DNA of 64,000 bases. Source: RGIG6919 sp045531905. Lineage in GTDB: Bacteria; Bacillota; Clostridia; Lachnospirales; Lachnospiraceae. The notes below the pieces were generated by a model, which had not been told where the DNA came from, ran no database searches, and saw only the letters and a program-made list of their open reading frames with translations. Both the position numbers and the translations under genes were made by a program. The stretch spans positions 124,001 to 188,000 of the forward strand of contig JAZSEY010000020.1 of assembly GCA_045531905.1 (NCBI GenBank). The letters are read 5' to 3'. Below, piece after piece: positions 52,604-60,884 of the stretch (position 1 is the first letter of the stretch; each line of letters opens with the position of its first letter).

Positions 52604-53281
52604 ATGCCACCGATAAGTAATGACTGGAAGCCTGCGTTGGCTCCGGAATATAAGAAACCATATTATAGAAAATTATATGATGCCATCAATGCAGAATATG
52701 CCAGTGGCAGTACAATTTATCCGCCGTCAGATGACATTTTCAATGCATTTCATTTGACGCCGCTCTCTGAGGTGAAGTGTGTCATTATAGGACAGGATCC
52801 ATATCATGAGCCAAACCAGGCCCATGGTCTTTGCTTTTCGGTTCAGCCCGGAGTGGCAACACCTCCGTCATTGGTGAATATTTATAAGGAACTGCAAGAG
52901 GATTTGAATTGCTATGTGCCCAATAATGGTTACCTTGAAAAATGGGCGAAGCAGGGCGTGCTCATGTTAAATACCATTTTAACTGTAAGAGCGCATCAGG
53001 CATTTTCTCATAAGGATTTAGGTTGGCAGGAATTTACCGATGCAGTTATCCGCATTTTAAATGAACAGGACAGACCAATTGTATTTTTGCTCTGGGGTGC
53101 CCCTGCAGGCAAAAAAGCAGATATGTTGAACAATGACAAGCATCTGATTTTAAAGGCACCGCATCCAAGTCCATTATCGGCTTACAGAGGATTCTTTGGT
53201 TGTAAGCATTTTAGCAAAGCCAATGCATTTTTGGAGGAAAATGGCTTGGACCCAATCGATTGGCAGATTGAAAATATATAA
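52604..53281 (+). CDS. ung: Uracil-DNA glycosylase, family 1
   Basis: ATG 52604 follows AGGAGG. The 225-residue enzyme has motif A GQDPYHEPNQAHGLCFS (catalytic Asp) and motif B HPSPLSAYRGFFG (catalytic His). It removes uracil from DNA. It is followed 21 bp later by a phosphatase gene, likely on one transcript. Confidence 0.97.
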   Translation: MPPISNDWKPALAPEYKKPYYRKLYDAINAEYASGSTIYPPSDDIFNAFHLTPLSEVKCVIIGQDPYHEPNQAHGLCFSVQPGVATPPSLVNIYKELQEDLNCYVPNNGYLEKWAKQGVLMLNTILTVRAHQAFSHKDLGWQEFTDAVIRILNEQDRPIVFLLWGAPAGKKADMLNNDKHLILKAPHPSPLSAYRGFFGCKHFSKANAFLEENGLDPIDWQIENI

Positions 53282-53302
53282 TTATGAAAGAGAAAGATTG
53301 CG

Positions 53303-53956
53303 ATGGAAATATATATTATTAGACATGGGCGAACCCTGTGGAATAAGGAACAGCGTTTGCAGGGAAGTGCAGATATTGAACTGAGCGATAGCGGTAGGGC
53401 ACCAGCGATAGAGAGCAGTCAGAATATGAAGGATATTCATTTTGATAAGATTTTTTCCAGTCCGCTAAAACGGGCTTATGAGACTGCCTGCATTTTGCGA
53501 GGTGACAGAGAACTGGAGATTATTACCGATGATCGTCTTCGGGAATTGGATTTTGGTTCCTATGAAGGTAGGACTATGGAGGAACTTAACAATGATCCGA
53601 CATGTACCTTCCGATATTTCTTTGATAAACCGGAATTATATAGAGCTACGGAAGACGGAGAGACTTTAGAACATTTATGTGAAAGAGCGTCACAGTTTAT
53701 GAAAGAGCAGATTGAACCCTTAGCAGAAACTTGTGAACGGATACTAATCGTGGCCCATGGTGCCATCAATAAGGCCATGATGACCCATGTGAAGAAACAT
53801 GGCATCGCTGATTTTTGGTCAGGTGGATTGCAAAGGAATTGTGCTGTCATTATGATGAATTATCATGATGGGGTTTATGAGATACAGGATGAAAATAAAC
53901 TGTTTTATCAGTTGAAAGAACGTGTTGTGAATCAAGATGGAAAAACTCGGCTATAA
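53303..53956 (+). CDS. Histidine-phosphatase (phosphoglycerate-mutase) family protein
   Basis: This 217-residue protein has the RHG motif IIRHGRTLWNKEQRLQG at its start, a second catalytic Arg/Glu region (FSSPLKRAYETACIL; LRELDFGSYEGRTMEEL) and the distal His in ILIVAHGAINKA. Family members dephosphorylate small metabolites; the substrate (for example alpha-ribazole phosphate, 2-phosphoglycerate or a sugar phosphate) is not predictable. A weak ribosome-binding site fits translational linkage to ung. Confidence 0.93.
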   Translation: MEIYIIRHGRTLWNKEQRLQGSADIELSDSGRAPAIESSQNMKDIHFDKIFSSPLKRAYETACILRGDRELEIITDDRLRELDFGSYEGRTMEELNNDPTCTFRYFFDKPELYRATEDGETLEHLCERASQFMKEQIEPLAETCERILIVAHGAINKAMMTHVKKHGIADFWSGGLQRNCAVIMMNYHDGVYEIQDENKLFYQLKERVVNQDGKTRL

Positions 53957-54052
53957 TGACAGTATTTTCAGATTGACGGCATGTAATGGGTTGGTTATAA
54001 TGGCCGAAGTATGACATAGATGTCAGATAAAAAATTAAGTGAGGTATATATT

Positions 54053-54637
54053 ATGAAGAAGTTTGGACTTTGCCTAATGGCAGCAGTTATGATGTGTTCA
54101 TTTACAGCTTGTGGTAGCAAGGATAATGCAACCACAACAACAGAAAATACAGAGGCAGTGGTAGAAGATACAACAGCTGATGCAACAACAGATGCAACAG
54201 AGCAAGCAGGCGATGCAACAGATACAGAAGTGGGTGAGATTGGTACAACACTCAAAACCTGTTTCCAGGATTCGTTAGCATCAGATGCGACTTTGGGAGC
54301 ACAGGCTTTAGCGGATGCATTATTAAAGACACAGGAGCAGTATATTTCGGGTGCTTCTATGCCAGTGGAGCCAGGTTTGTTAACTGGTTTTGCAAATGCA
54401 GAAATCACAGGATTTTCCGAGGCAGTTATGTTCTCACCTATGGTAGGTACACATCCATTTGTTGGTTACGTGTTCGTATTAGAAGATGGTACAGATGTTG
54501 AAGCCTTCAAGACATTGTTAAAAGACAATGCAGATATGAGATGGAATATTTGTACAGAAGCAGAAGACATGGTTATCGAAAATGTAGATAACAAGGTTCT
54601 CTTTGTAATGTGTCCAAAGAGCTGGGAGACACCCTAG
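54053..54637 (+). CDS. DUF4358-type lipoprotein
   Basis: ATG 54053 follows GTGAGG and starts a signal peptide with lipobox FTAC. A Thr/Asp/Glu-rich linker (about 25-60) precedes the conserved domain (about 70-190) with ALLKTQEQYISGASM, ITGFSEAVMFSPMVG, FVLEDGTDVEAFK and ADMRWNICTEAEDM. The family is secreted and typical of Lachnospiraceae; no function is known. In related loci it precedes a DHHW gene, and here the DHHW gene that follows has lost its 5' part. Confidence 0.85.
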   Translation: MKKFGLCLMAAVMMCSFTACGSKDNATTTTENTEAVVEDTTADATTDATEQAGDATDTEVGEIGTTLKTCFQDSLASDATLGAQALADALLKTQEQYISGASMPVEPGLLTGFANAEITGFSEAVMFSPMVGTHPFVGYVFVLEDGTDVEAFKTLLKDNADMRWNICTEAEDMVIENVDNKVLFVMCPKSWETP

Positions 54638-54638
54638 T

Positions 54639-55469
54639 GAGGATGACGTTTATCAAGTAAATGGTTATCTGTCAATGATAGATGCAGAGCTTGATGAGCG
54701 CATGCTTAACTATGCCGCTATGGAAATGCAGCATATATATGATAAGTATTTGAAGAACAGTGCTGGCAAGATATATTTCTCTGTGATACCAGATAAGAAT
54801 TATTATTTGGCTGAGGCAAATGGCTATCCGGCTATGGATTACGATAAAATGATTTCATATATATGTGATAAAACAAGTTATATGGAGTATATCGATATAT
54901 TTGATACCTTGTCTATTGATGATTATTATAGAACAGATTCTCATTGGAGACAGGAATGTCTGTCTGATACAGTAATGCAACTTGCTGATGAGATGGGCGT
55001 TGGCACTTTTGCAGAATACGAGACAAAGATATTAGATGTTCCTTTTTATGGTAGTTATTCTGATGACTACAGTGGGTCGGTGGAACCTGATACAGTGCAA
55101 TATATGACAAATGATGTGTTAGAACAATGCATCGTGACAAGTTATAGTACTGGAGCAGAAATGCCAGCTGCATTGTACGATTTTGAAAAAGCAAAGACGA
55201 GACCATATGATTTGTTCTTGGCGGGGACACAGGCAATCATCACAATAGAGAATCCTAAGGCAACAACAGATAAGGAGCTGGTTTTGTTCCGTGATTCCTT
55301 TGGTAGTAGTATTGCGCCGTTGTTGATGAATGGATATAAAAAAATAACATTAGTAGATGTGCGATATATTCTGAGTGATGCATTAGGTGAGTATATCGAT
55401 TTTGAGGATCAGGATGTGTTGTTCTTATACAGTACAACATTGTTGAATAATAGCACATCTATGAAATAA
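54639..55469 (+). pseudogene. 5'-truncated DHHW-family surface protein gene
   Basis: The frame is open from within the end of the DUF4358 gene (EDDVYQVNGYLSMIDAEL) and continues for about 276 residues with the first ATG at 54675, which has no Shine-Dalgarno. Family motifs are YFSVIPDKNYYLAE, YRTDSHWRQE (DHW-type pair) and VLFRDSFGSSIAPLL (SGNH-like Ser), as in AlgX/DltD-like surface O-acyltransferase or esterase relatives. The signal peptide and roughly the first 80-100 residues normally present are missing, so it is probably not secreted. A deletion fused it directly behind the DUF4358 gene. Its stop codon is the first triplet of hairpin element D. Confidence 0.75.
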
Positions 55470-55940
55470 AAATAGGGGCTGTCGCAAGATGGCCTCTTTT
55501 GTTATAGCTCGGTAAATGTATCAGGTGCTGTTGGTATCATGCAGACACATGCACTATAAAATGTCATATTGTTTTCTGTCGTAGAATACGTTACGCTTCT
55601 TTTTTGTCTTTTCAATTCCACACACACTGCTTGAGCAAAACCGGGGTACAAGTATTTCGTCGTGATGTTTTCACTCCCAAAATGCGTAACAGTACTAATG
55701 CCGCAAGGCACGCGGCATAAGTGCTGACGCATTTTGAGGCACGCCTCAATCACTTGTACCTCGGTTTTGTAAGTTTGTGTGTGGTATTGAGTTAAAAAGA
55801 TAAAAAAGAAGTGGGTTAAGTATTCTAGATAGAAAACACAATGATATGTATAGTGCATGTGTCTGCATGATACCAACAGCACCTGATACATAAAACGAAT
55901 AGCAACAAAAGAGGCTGCCTTGCGACAGCCCCTATTTTTA
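55467..55940. repeat. Hairpin element D (full form, reverse orientation)
   Basis: This is the best-preserved palindrome: 22 nt identical at the ends (from 55467 and to 55940, where both genes' stop codons are the first triplet) and 43 nt without mismatch (55516-55558 with 55849-55891). Each end carries an intrinsic terminator (GGGGCTGTC-GCAA-...-CCTCTTTT). Family motifs appear on the minus strand: GAATACTTAAC (55825-55815), TTACAAAACCG (55772-55762), TCAAAATGCGTC (55737-55726), GTACTGTTACGCATTTTGG (55695-55677), TGCTCAAGCAGTGTGTG (55637-55621) and GTAACGTATTCTA (55594-55582). The apical stem is CCGC...GCGG. A long minus-strand frame through it is a palindrome artefact. Confidence 0.88.
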
Positions 55941-56555
55941 GTCAATACATGTTGCACCCTTATCAAATGCCGGATTAAATGCATAGAAGTTTCTAGCATC
56001 CAAATGATCCTGTACGATTCTGAGTGCCTCTCCAAATCGCTGGAAGTGAGCGATTTCTCTGGCTCGTAAGAATTTGATTGCTTCATATACATCTGGGTTA
56101 TCCTTACATAAGCGAAGGATGTTGTCATAAGTCTTTCGAGCTTTCTGCTCTGCTGCCAAATCTTCATGCAAATCAGCAATTGGGTCGCCTGTGGACTGGA
56201 ACATATTGGCGTTAAATGGTGCACCGGCTGCACTTACCGGATAACTTCCAATAGTATGATCAACGTAATACTGATAGAAACCAGAGTTTTCGATTTCTGA
56301 CATGCTCAGATTTTTTGTGAGCTGATGCATAATGCTGGAAATGATTTCCATATGGGAAAGCTCTTCCGTGCCGATGTCAGTGAGCGTTGCGATGACCTCG
56401 TTGTATGGCATTGCAAAACGTTGGTTTAAATATCTGAGGGCAGCACCGGTTTCGCCGTCAGGACCTCCTAATTGCGACACGATGGCATTTGCTAATTTTG
56501 CATCTGTCGTTTTAATATTCACTGGAAATTGCAATTTCTTTTGATAAATAAACAT
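55938..56555 (-). CDS. cotJC: Spore-coat manganese catalase CotJC
   Basis: ATG 56555 follows AAAGGATGTGAG; the frame upstream overlaps cotJB and is rejected. The 205-residue protein has the dimanganese ligands in IGTEELSHMEI (Glu, His) and EDLAAEQKARKTYDNIL, and a late REIAHFQRFGEAL (Glu, His). It breaks down hydrogen peroxide in the spore coat. It ends at element D and follows CotJB and CotJA in the usual order. Confidence 0.96.
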   Translation of the reverse strand: MFIYQKKLQFPVNIKTTDAKLANAIVSQLGGPDGETGAALRYLNQRFAMPYNEVIATLTDIGTEELSHMEIISSIMHQLTKNLSMSEIENSGFYQYYVDHTIGSYPVSAAGAPFNANMFQSTGDPIADLHEDLAAEQKARKTYDNILRLCKDNPDVYEAIKFLRAREIAHFQRFGEALRIVQDHLDARNFYAFNPAFDKGATCID

Positions 56556-56556
56556 A

Positions 56557-56823
56557 TTACTCACATCCTTTCTGCCATGGCCATGGCGTAGTTGCCCAAA
56601 TCCACTCAGTTTCTGCGTTGGCGTGATTTGCAATCATAGGACCAAAATGTTGCTCGTATTCCTGCAAAGCATGACGATATAAGTGCTGATAGTGGCGGAA
56701 TTTCTCCATGGCCACTTCGTCATGTGGGTGTGTATTGAGATACAGGTTTAAGTCTGTCAGCATAAATGCATATTCATCTACCTTACATTTCAATTCCTTA
56801 TGAGATACATGATTCATTCCCAT
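56557..56823 (-). CDS. cotJB: Spore-coat protein CotJB
   Basis: ATG 56823 follows GGGGGTAATTAAC. This 88-residue protein is acidic and aromatic, with FMLTDLNLYLNTHPHD and HYQHLYRHALQEYEQHFGP typical of CotJB. It interacts with CotJA and CotJC in assembly of the coat catalase layer. It lies 1 bp before cotJC. Confidence 0.94.
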   Translation of the reverse strand: MGMNHVSHKELKCKVDEYAFMLTDLNLYLNTHPHDEVAMEKFRHYQHLYRHALQEYEQHFGPMIANHANAETEWIWATTPWPWQKGCE

Positions 56824-56828
56824 GTTAA

Positions 56829-57116
56829 TTACCCCCTTACTCCACAAAATGGTTTGTTCAGAGCGACAAAAGCGGTGCCTTCATAAAGAGCCTTACAAGG
56901 TTCATACAAATCATCGCAAGTCTGCCAAGGTACATATGCCATGGCGATTGGCATTCCCATCATATCTGAGTTGGTTCTCGGCATAATCACTGAGTCGTTG
57001 CAATCGCAGTCCGGTTTTTGCACTGGCATTGCCGTGTGGCAGTGCTGCTGACCACGATTTCTTGTGTAATAGTTATTGTGCGAATTATATGAATTCAAGA
57101 AAATCTTCCTTTCCAT
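56829..57116 (-). CDS. cotJA: Spore-coat protein CotJA
   Basis: The start is uncertain: ATG 57116 is given, with ATG 57149 also open; neither has a strong Shine-Dalgarno. The C-terminal half carries the family core AYVPWQTCDDLYEPCKAL and YEGTAFVALNKPFCG. The N-terminal half is Asn/His/Cys-rich. It recruits CotJC. Sporulation (sigma-E type) control is expected, but I could not identify a convincing promoter. Confidence 0.88.
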   Translation of the reverse strand: MERKIFLNSYNSHNNYYTRNRGQQHCHTAMPVQKPDCDCNDSVIMPRTNSDMMGMPIAMAYVPWQTCDDLYEPCKALYEGTAFVALNKPFCGVRG

Positions 57117-57272
57117 TCTTGTATAGCAAAAGATGCTTGTAATATACATTATGATAGAAAAGCGGAATTGTGCTTGTAACGCAAAATAATAAACTTTTAT
57201 TTCTTGGCTCCTTATGATATACTGTCACTATATTGGGTGGAATTTTGATAAAATGGCAGGAGGGACATCACT

Positions 57273-58364
57273 ATGATATTTGTAAAGACAGAAGATTTGA
57301 AATATGGCATGCGTTTAGCGAAACCAATCTATAACAAGATGGGAGTGTTGCTTTATGAGCGCAATACTAAGTTAACAATGCAGGGTATCGAGAGTGTAAA
57401 GAACTTTGGTTTAATTGGTCTTTATATCTTAGAGCCGGCAGAACCGGTTCCTCCGATGACAGAAGATGATATAGAATTTGAACGTTTCCAGACAATGGGT
57501 GTATTTGCTATTAAAGATGATATGGCGGGCTTATTGAAAGGAAAGGCACCAAAACGTATCGCAGACTTGGCATTCATGATTGTGAAGAATTATGGCAATA
57601 TGAATAAGAAGTTGAACTTTACACAGAATCTGAGAAGTTCGGAAGATTATGTATATAAGCATTCGTTGAACGTTGCGATTCTTGCAGTAGTGGTGGCAAG
57701 TAAGCTTGGTGTCAGCCTTTCTGATCAGACAACAATTGCAAGCATTGCATTGTTCCATGATTTAGGAAAAATAGGTTTGCCATTTAATCTTAGAGTGAAG
57801 TATGATGATTATGACGAAGATGAGATTCCTGTGGTAAAGAAGTGTTTGGAAGAAGGCTTGAACTTCTTAAAACCGGAGTTAGGCATTCAGGATCGTGTCA
57901 GAAATGTTATCGCTCAGTGGCATGCGATTGAGTTTGATCCGGCATCCATTGTTTCAGAGAAGTTATATCGTGATACAAAGATTTTAAGAGTGGCAAATGC
58001 CTATGACACTATGACAGCTATGAAATTGGCACAGCCGATATTCTCAGATGTTGCGACTGTACAGTTCTTATTAGAGCATAAGAAGGAATTTGATGAGGCA
58101 TATGTATCAGCCTTGATTGATAGTTTACATATCTTATACGAAGGTGTGTGTGTAGAATTAACAAATGGCGAGAAGGGTCTTGTTATCCGTGAGAATACCG
58201 AAGATGTATTAAGACCGATGGTATTAGGTTTTGATACAAATAAGATTTATGATTTGAGTGTCAGCAAAGTATATGCCAGCGTTCAGATTAAGGATATCAT
58301 GAAGACCATGGATAACCGCATTATTGTAGACGAGAAGACTTTAAAAGAGTACTTGCACAAATAA
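57273..58364 (+). CDS. HD-GYP-like protein with degenerate active site
   Basis: This 363-residue protein starts after CAGGAGGG. Residues 1-75 are the N-terminal module common in such proteins (LKYGMRLAKPIYNKMGVLL). The HD domain (about 120-260) keeps the first His of HSLNVAILA and FHDLGKIGLPF, but the HP..G segment reads KKCLEEGLNFL and HHE..DGSGYP reads WHAIEFDPASI. Metal ligands are therefore largely lost, and c-di-GMP hydrolysis is doubtful; a c-di-GMP binding or scaffolding role is possible. It has a terminator shared with the convergent CBS gene. Confidence 0.88.
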   Translation: MIFVKTEDLKYGMRLAKPIYNKMGVLLYERNTKLTMQGIESVKNFGLIGLYILEPAEPVPPMTEDDIEFERFQTMGVFAIKDDMAGLLKGKAPKRIADLAFMIVKNYGNMNKKLNFTQNLRSSEDYVYKHSLNVAILAVVVASKLGVSLSDQTTIASIALFHDLGKIGLPFNLRVKYDDYDEDEIPVVKKCLEEGLNFLKPELGIQDRVRNVIAQWHAIEFDPASIVSEKLYRDTKILRVANAYDTMTAMKLAQPIFSDVATVQFLLEHKKEFDEAYVSALIDSLHILYEGVCVELTNGEKGLVIRENTEDVLRPMVLGFDTNKIYDLSVSKVYASVQIKDIMKTMDNRIIVDEKTLKEYLHK

Positions 58365-58365
58365 G

Positions 58366-58408
58366 AAAATGACTTGGAGTTCAATTCGAATTCCAAGTCA
58401 TTTTTTTA
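58366..58408. terminator. Bidirectional terminator
   Basis: AAAATGACTTGGA (58366-58378) pairs with TCCAAGTCATTTT (58392-58404); flanked by T runs rightward and A residues leftward between convergent genes. Confidence 0.85.
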
Positions 58409-58822
58409 TACTTTTTCTAATTCTGCTAACTTTGAATAGACGTACTTCATAATTGAGCGACGTGTAACGATGCCGATAAAATGTCCGCCGTCGTCTTCGA
58501 CAGGCACGAAATTCTGGTGTACCGCTCTGGAGAATAAATCCTCCATCGTAGAACTAATGGATACGGTGTGATATGTAGTTCTTCTAGGTACATCCGTAAT
58601 CGGAATGCTTTCGGATTCTCTGGCATTTAATACATTCTTTTCCTTGCAGTACCAAAGCAAATCGCCCTCGGTTATAGTGCCCACGTAGGTTCCCTGATTG
58701 GAAAGGATTGGGATGGAGGTATATTTGTGGTGCTCCATCTTCTCCAATGCCTGGCGTAAAGTATCGTCTTCTTCTATGTATGCAACTTCGTTTTTTGGAT
58801 TCAGAAAAAATAATATGTTCAT
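58406..58822 (-). CDS. Tandem CBS-domain protein
   Basis: ATG 58822 is preferred over 58828 because the GGGGGGGAC site is about 8 nt away rather than 2. The 138-residue product is a Bateman module of two CBS domains (VAYIEEDDTLRQALEKMEHH, then TVSISSTMEDLFSRAVHQN and PVEDDGGHFIGIVTRRSIM). Such modules bind adenine nucleotides (ATP, AMP, c-di-AMP). The partner is unknown. Confidence 0.93.
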   Translation of the reverse strand: MNILFFLNPKNEVAYIEEDDTLRQALEKMEHHKYTSIPILSNQGTYVGTITEGDLLWYCKEKNVLNARESESIPITDVPRRTTYHTVSISSTMEDLFSRAVHQNFVPVEDDGGHFIGIVTRRSIMKYVYSKLAELEKV

Positions 58823-58946
58823 ACGCATGTCCCCCCCTATTGCTGTAATGTTCCCCATAAATCATATTATACTTCTTATCAATATAAATTTCAATGAACG
58901 GAATGTGAATAAGTTATGAAATTCCTTTAAATTTTCTTACAGTAGG

Positions 58947-58975
58947 TTGTCTATTTTTAGGGATTTTGGTAAAAT
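58947..58975 (+). promoter_or_regulatory. Promoter for the 59016 gene
   Basis: TTGTCT (58947-58952), 17-bp spacer, TAAAAT (58970-58975). Confidence 0.7.
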
Positions 58976-59015
58976 AGTGTAGAACATGGATACATATGAT
59001 AGGGAGGAATCCTAA

Positions 59016-60110
59016 GTGGCAGATAATAACGTATTTAATTTAGGTGCAGATTACTTGTTAAATGCACAGGATGCATTGCGTGCGTTAGAAGAGAACAAAA
59101 GACGCCTCAATGATAATCGACAGAACGAAAAAAAGATAAAAAGAAATATTGTGACAGAAGAGAAGTCTATTCAAGATGAGATTGCGCTTACGGTTAAAAA
59201 ACGTAAGGAAGAACTTGCAGCCAGTTATGATAAACAGTTAGATGGCGTGCATGCAAAGGTTCGTGAGACAAATGCAAAAAGAGACCGTAAAAAGAGCAAG
59301 TATGTGTCTCAACGAGTGGAAGAAGAGACTGCGGAGACCAAAGAAGCAAATCGTCAATTGAATGTGGAGATGAAGACGCTCTTTAAGCAGAAGAAGGTTC
59401 CTGCATTTTGTGCGTCACCGCTATACTTCAGCTTGTATATGCCAAAGAGACCGACAGAATTTTTAGTGTTACTGCTTGTGCTTGTGCTGGCGGTGGTTGC
59501 CGTTCCGGCGTTGATTTTTCATTTCTTGCAGAGCAAACCATTGGTGTTGACGATAACGTTGACCGTGGTTTTATTTGTGGAATTTATGCTTTACTTTATT
59601 ATCTTCTGTATGACAATGCTAAAGCATAGAGATACGCTGTTGGAATCAGGTAAGATTCGCAATCAGGTTCACGCCAACAAAAAGCAGATGAAGGCTGTGA
59701 AGAATTCCATTACAAAGGATAAGGATGAAAGTAACTACGATTTAGAAAAGTATGATAAGCGCTTACAGGAACTGGATGAAGAAGCGAAGCAGATTGGTGA
59801 TGACAAGCAGGCTGCTTTGACGGAGTTTGAACAGAAGTCAAAGAATCTGGTTGTGGAAGAGATAGAGAATCGTCGTGGCCCAAAAGTGGATGAGATGAAG
59901 GAGATGCTAAAACAGCTGACCAAGGAAAGTGCTGAACTGGAAAAGGTAGTAAAGCAACAATCCTTGGATTACACTCAGAATTATGAGAAGTATTTGGGCG
60001 CCAGTTTGAGTAAAGCAGAAGGCCTTGCAGATTTGATTTCCATTATGGCAGAAGGCGATACCAAAACAGTAGGTGAAGCCATTGCTGTTTACAAGGGAAG
60101 TTCAGAGTAA
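59016..60110 (+). CDS. Coiled-coil membrane protein of unknown function
   Basis: GTG 59016 follows AGGGAGG. The 364-residue protein has an N-terminal coiled coil (about 15-125), two adjacent transmembrane helices (about 148-170 and 177-200) and a second coiled coil (about 210-345). Both coiled coils should be cytoplasmic, giving a helical hairpin anchored at the membrane. It is not recognised as a named family. It overlaps the convergent YyaC gene by 22 bp. Confidence 0.75.
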   Translation: MADNNVFNLGADYLLNAQDALRALEENKRRLNDNRQNEKKIKRNIVTEEKSIQDEIALTVKKRKEELAASYDKQLDGVHAKVRETNAKRDRKKSKYVSQRVEEETAETKEANRQLNVEMKTLFKQKKVPAFCASPLYFSLYMPKRPTEFLVLLLVLVLAVVAVPALIFHFLQSKPLVLTITLTVVLFVEFMLYFIIFCMTMLKHRDTLLESGKIRNQVHANKKQMKAVKNSITKDKDESNYDLEKYDKRLQELDEEAKQIGDDKQAALTEFEQKSKNLVVEEIENRRGPKVDEMKEMLKQLTKESAELEKVVKQQSLDYTQNYEKYLGASLSKAEGLADLISIMAEGDTKTVGEAIAVYKGSSE

Positions 60111-60685
60111 TAATTTACCGGATGATAGTTTCTAAGGGCAAATAACAATCCCTTGCTAATTAGTTCTGATAATTGCATAACAGTGTAGAGTCGGGTGCTT
60201 TGTAGCAGTGCAGTACCACCCAGACCAGACAGATTAACAATACCTGTGATAGACAGATTGCCTATCGCAGGTAATTTTTTTTGCACGCCTTTTCCTGGCT
60301 GCAAAGCATTTTGTCCTACGGTAATATAACCGATATGAGAAGTGGCACCGAGAGAAGCGTCGATGGCAATAATATATGGATTGTCATAAGTGTTATAAAT
60401 GTCTGTGATGATGTCAGTTAGATTGACGGCGTGTACCGGATTCTTTAATGTGCCGTATAGATGACATGGAACAGATATCTTTACATAATCTAGTCGCTTT
60501 CTTAATAGTTCACCAACCAGTGGTCCAAGACAATCCCCGGTTGCTCTGTCTGTACCGATACACAAAATCACTAAGTCGCTTTCCTCTGTGAAGGTTTGAT
60601 TTAAAAAACTTAATATGCCTTTTCCCAGTTGTATATAGGCATTAGAATGATTACTGTCAATGTAAATGGTTTTTTGGTTATTCAT
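60089..60685 (-). CDS. yyaC: Spore protease YyaC family (DUF1256)
   Basis: This 198-residue protein has the DUF1256 core ILCIGTDRATGDCLGPLVGE, IIAIDASLGATSHIGYITV and ITGIVNLSGLGGTALLQSTR. It is like GPR-type peptidases and is associated with sporulation in Bacillus; its substrate is not firmly known. With CotJABC it supports a spore-forming host. It overlaps the 59016 gene by 22 bp at the 3' end. Confidence 0.93.
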   Translation of the reverse strand: MNNQKTIYIDSNHSNAYIQLGKGILSFLNQTFTEESDLVILCIGTDRATGDCLGPLVGELLRKRLDYVKISVPCHLYGTLKNPVHAVNLTDIITDIYNTYDNPYIIAIDASLGATSHIGYITVGQNALQPGKGVQKKLPAIGNLSITGIVNLSGLGGTALLQSTRLYTVMQLSELISKGLLFALRNYHPVNYYSELPL

Positions 60686-60884
60686 AATAATTCCACCTTA
60701 TCTGTTTGCAAGGAGTATTGTCAAAAAATACATTTCCTAATCCATAGAAATATGTATGTTTGTGTGTAAATGTGCGAATAATTGCAAAGATTGCGATAAA
60801 CAGCGACAAAATTAGAGAGTAGTATCATAGACGAAATGCTATCATTTTCCAAAAGTGTGCCCACAAGGGAGAAAGGAGTTTATT

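Noticed and set aside
14069..55940. CRISPR array or integron attC array
   Set aside because: The copies are 7-30 kb apart, one is inverted, there are no short regular repeats with spacers and no cas or integrase gene.
55502..56233. 243-codon minus-strand open frame across element D into cotJC
   Set aside because: It is out of frame with cotJC and reads through palindromic noncoding sequence; no family character or ribosome-binding site.
57117..57272. Sigma-E type promoter for cotJA
   Set aside because: CATA-like elements exist, but the spacing between plausible -35 and -10 sequences does not fit the consensus.
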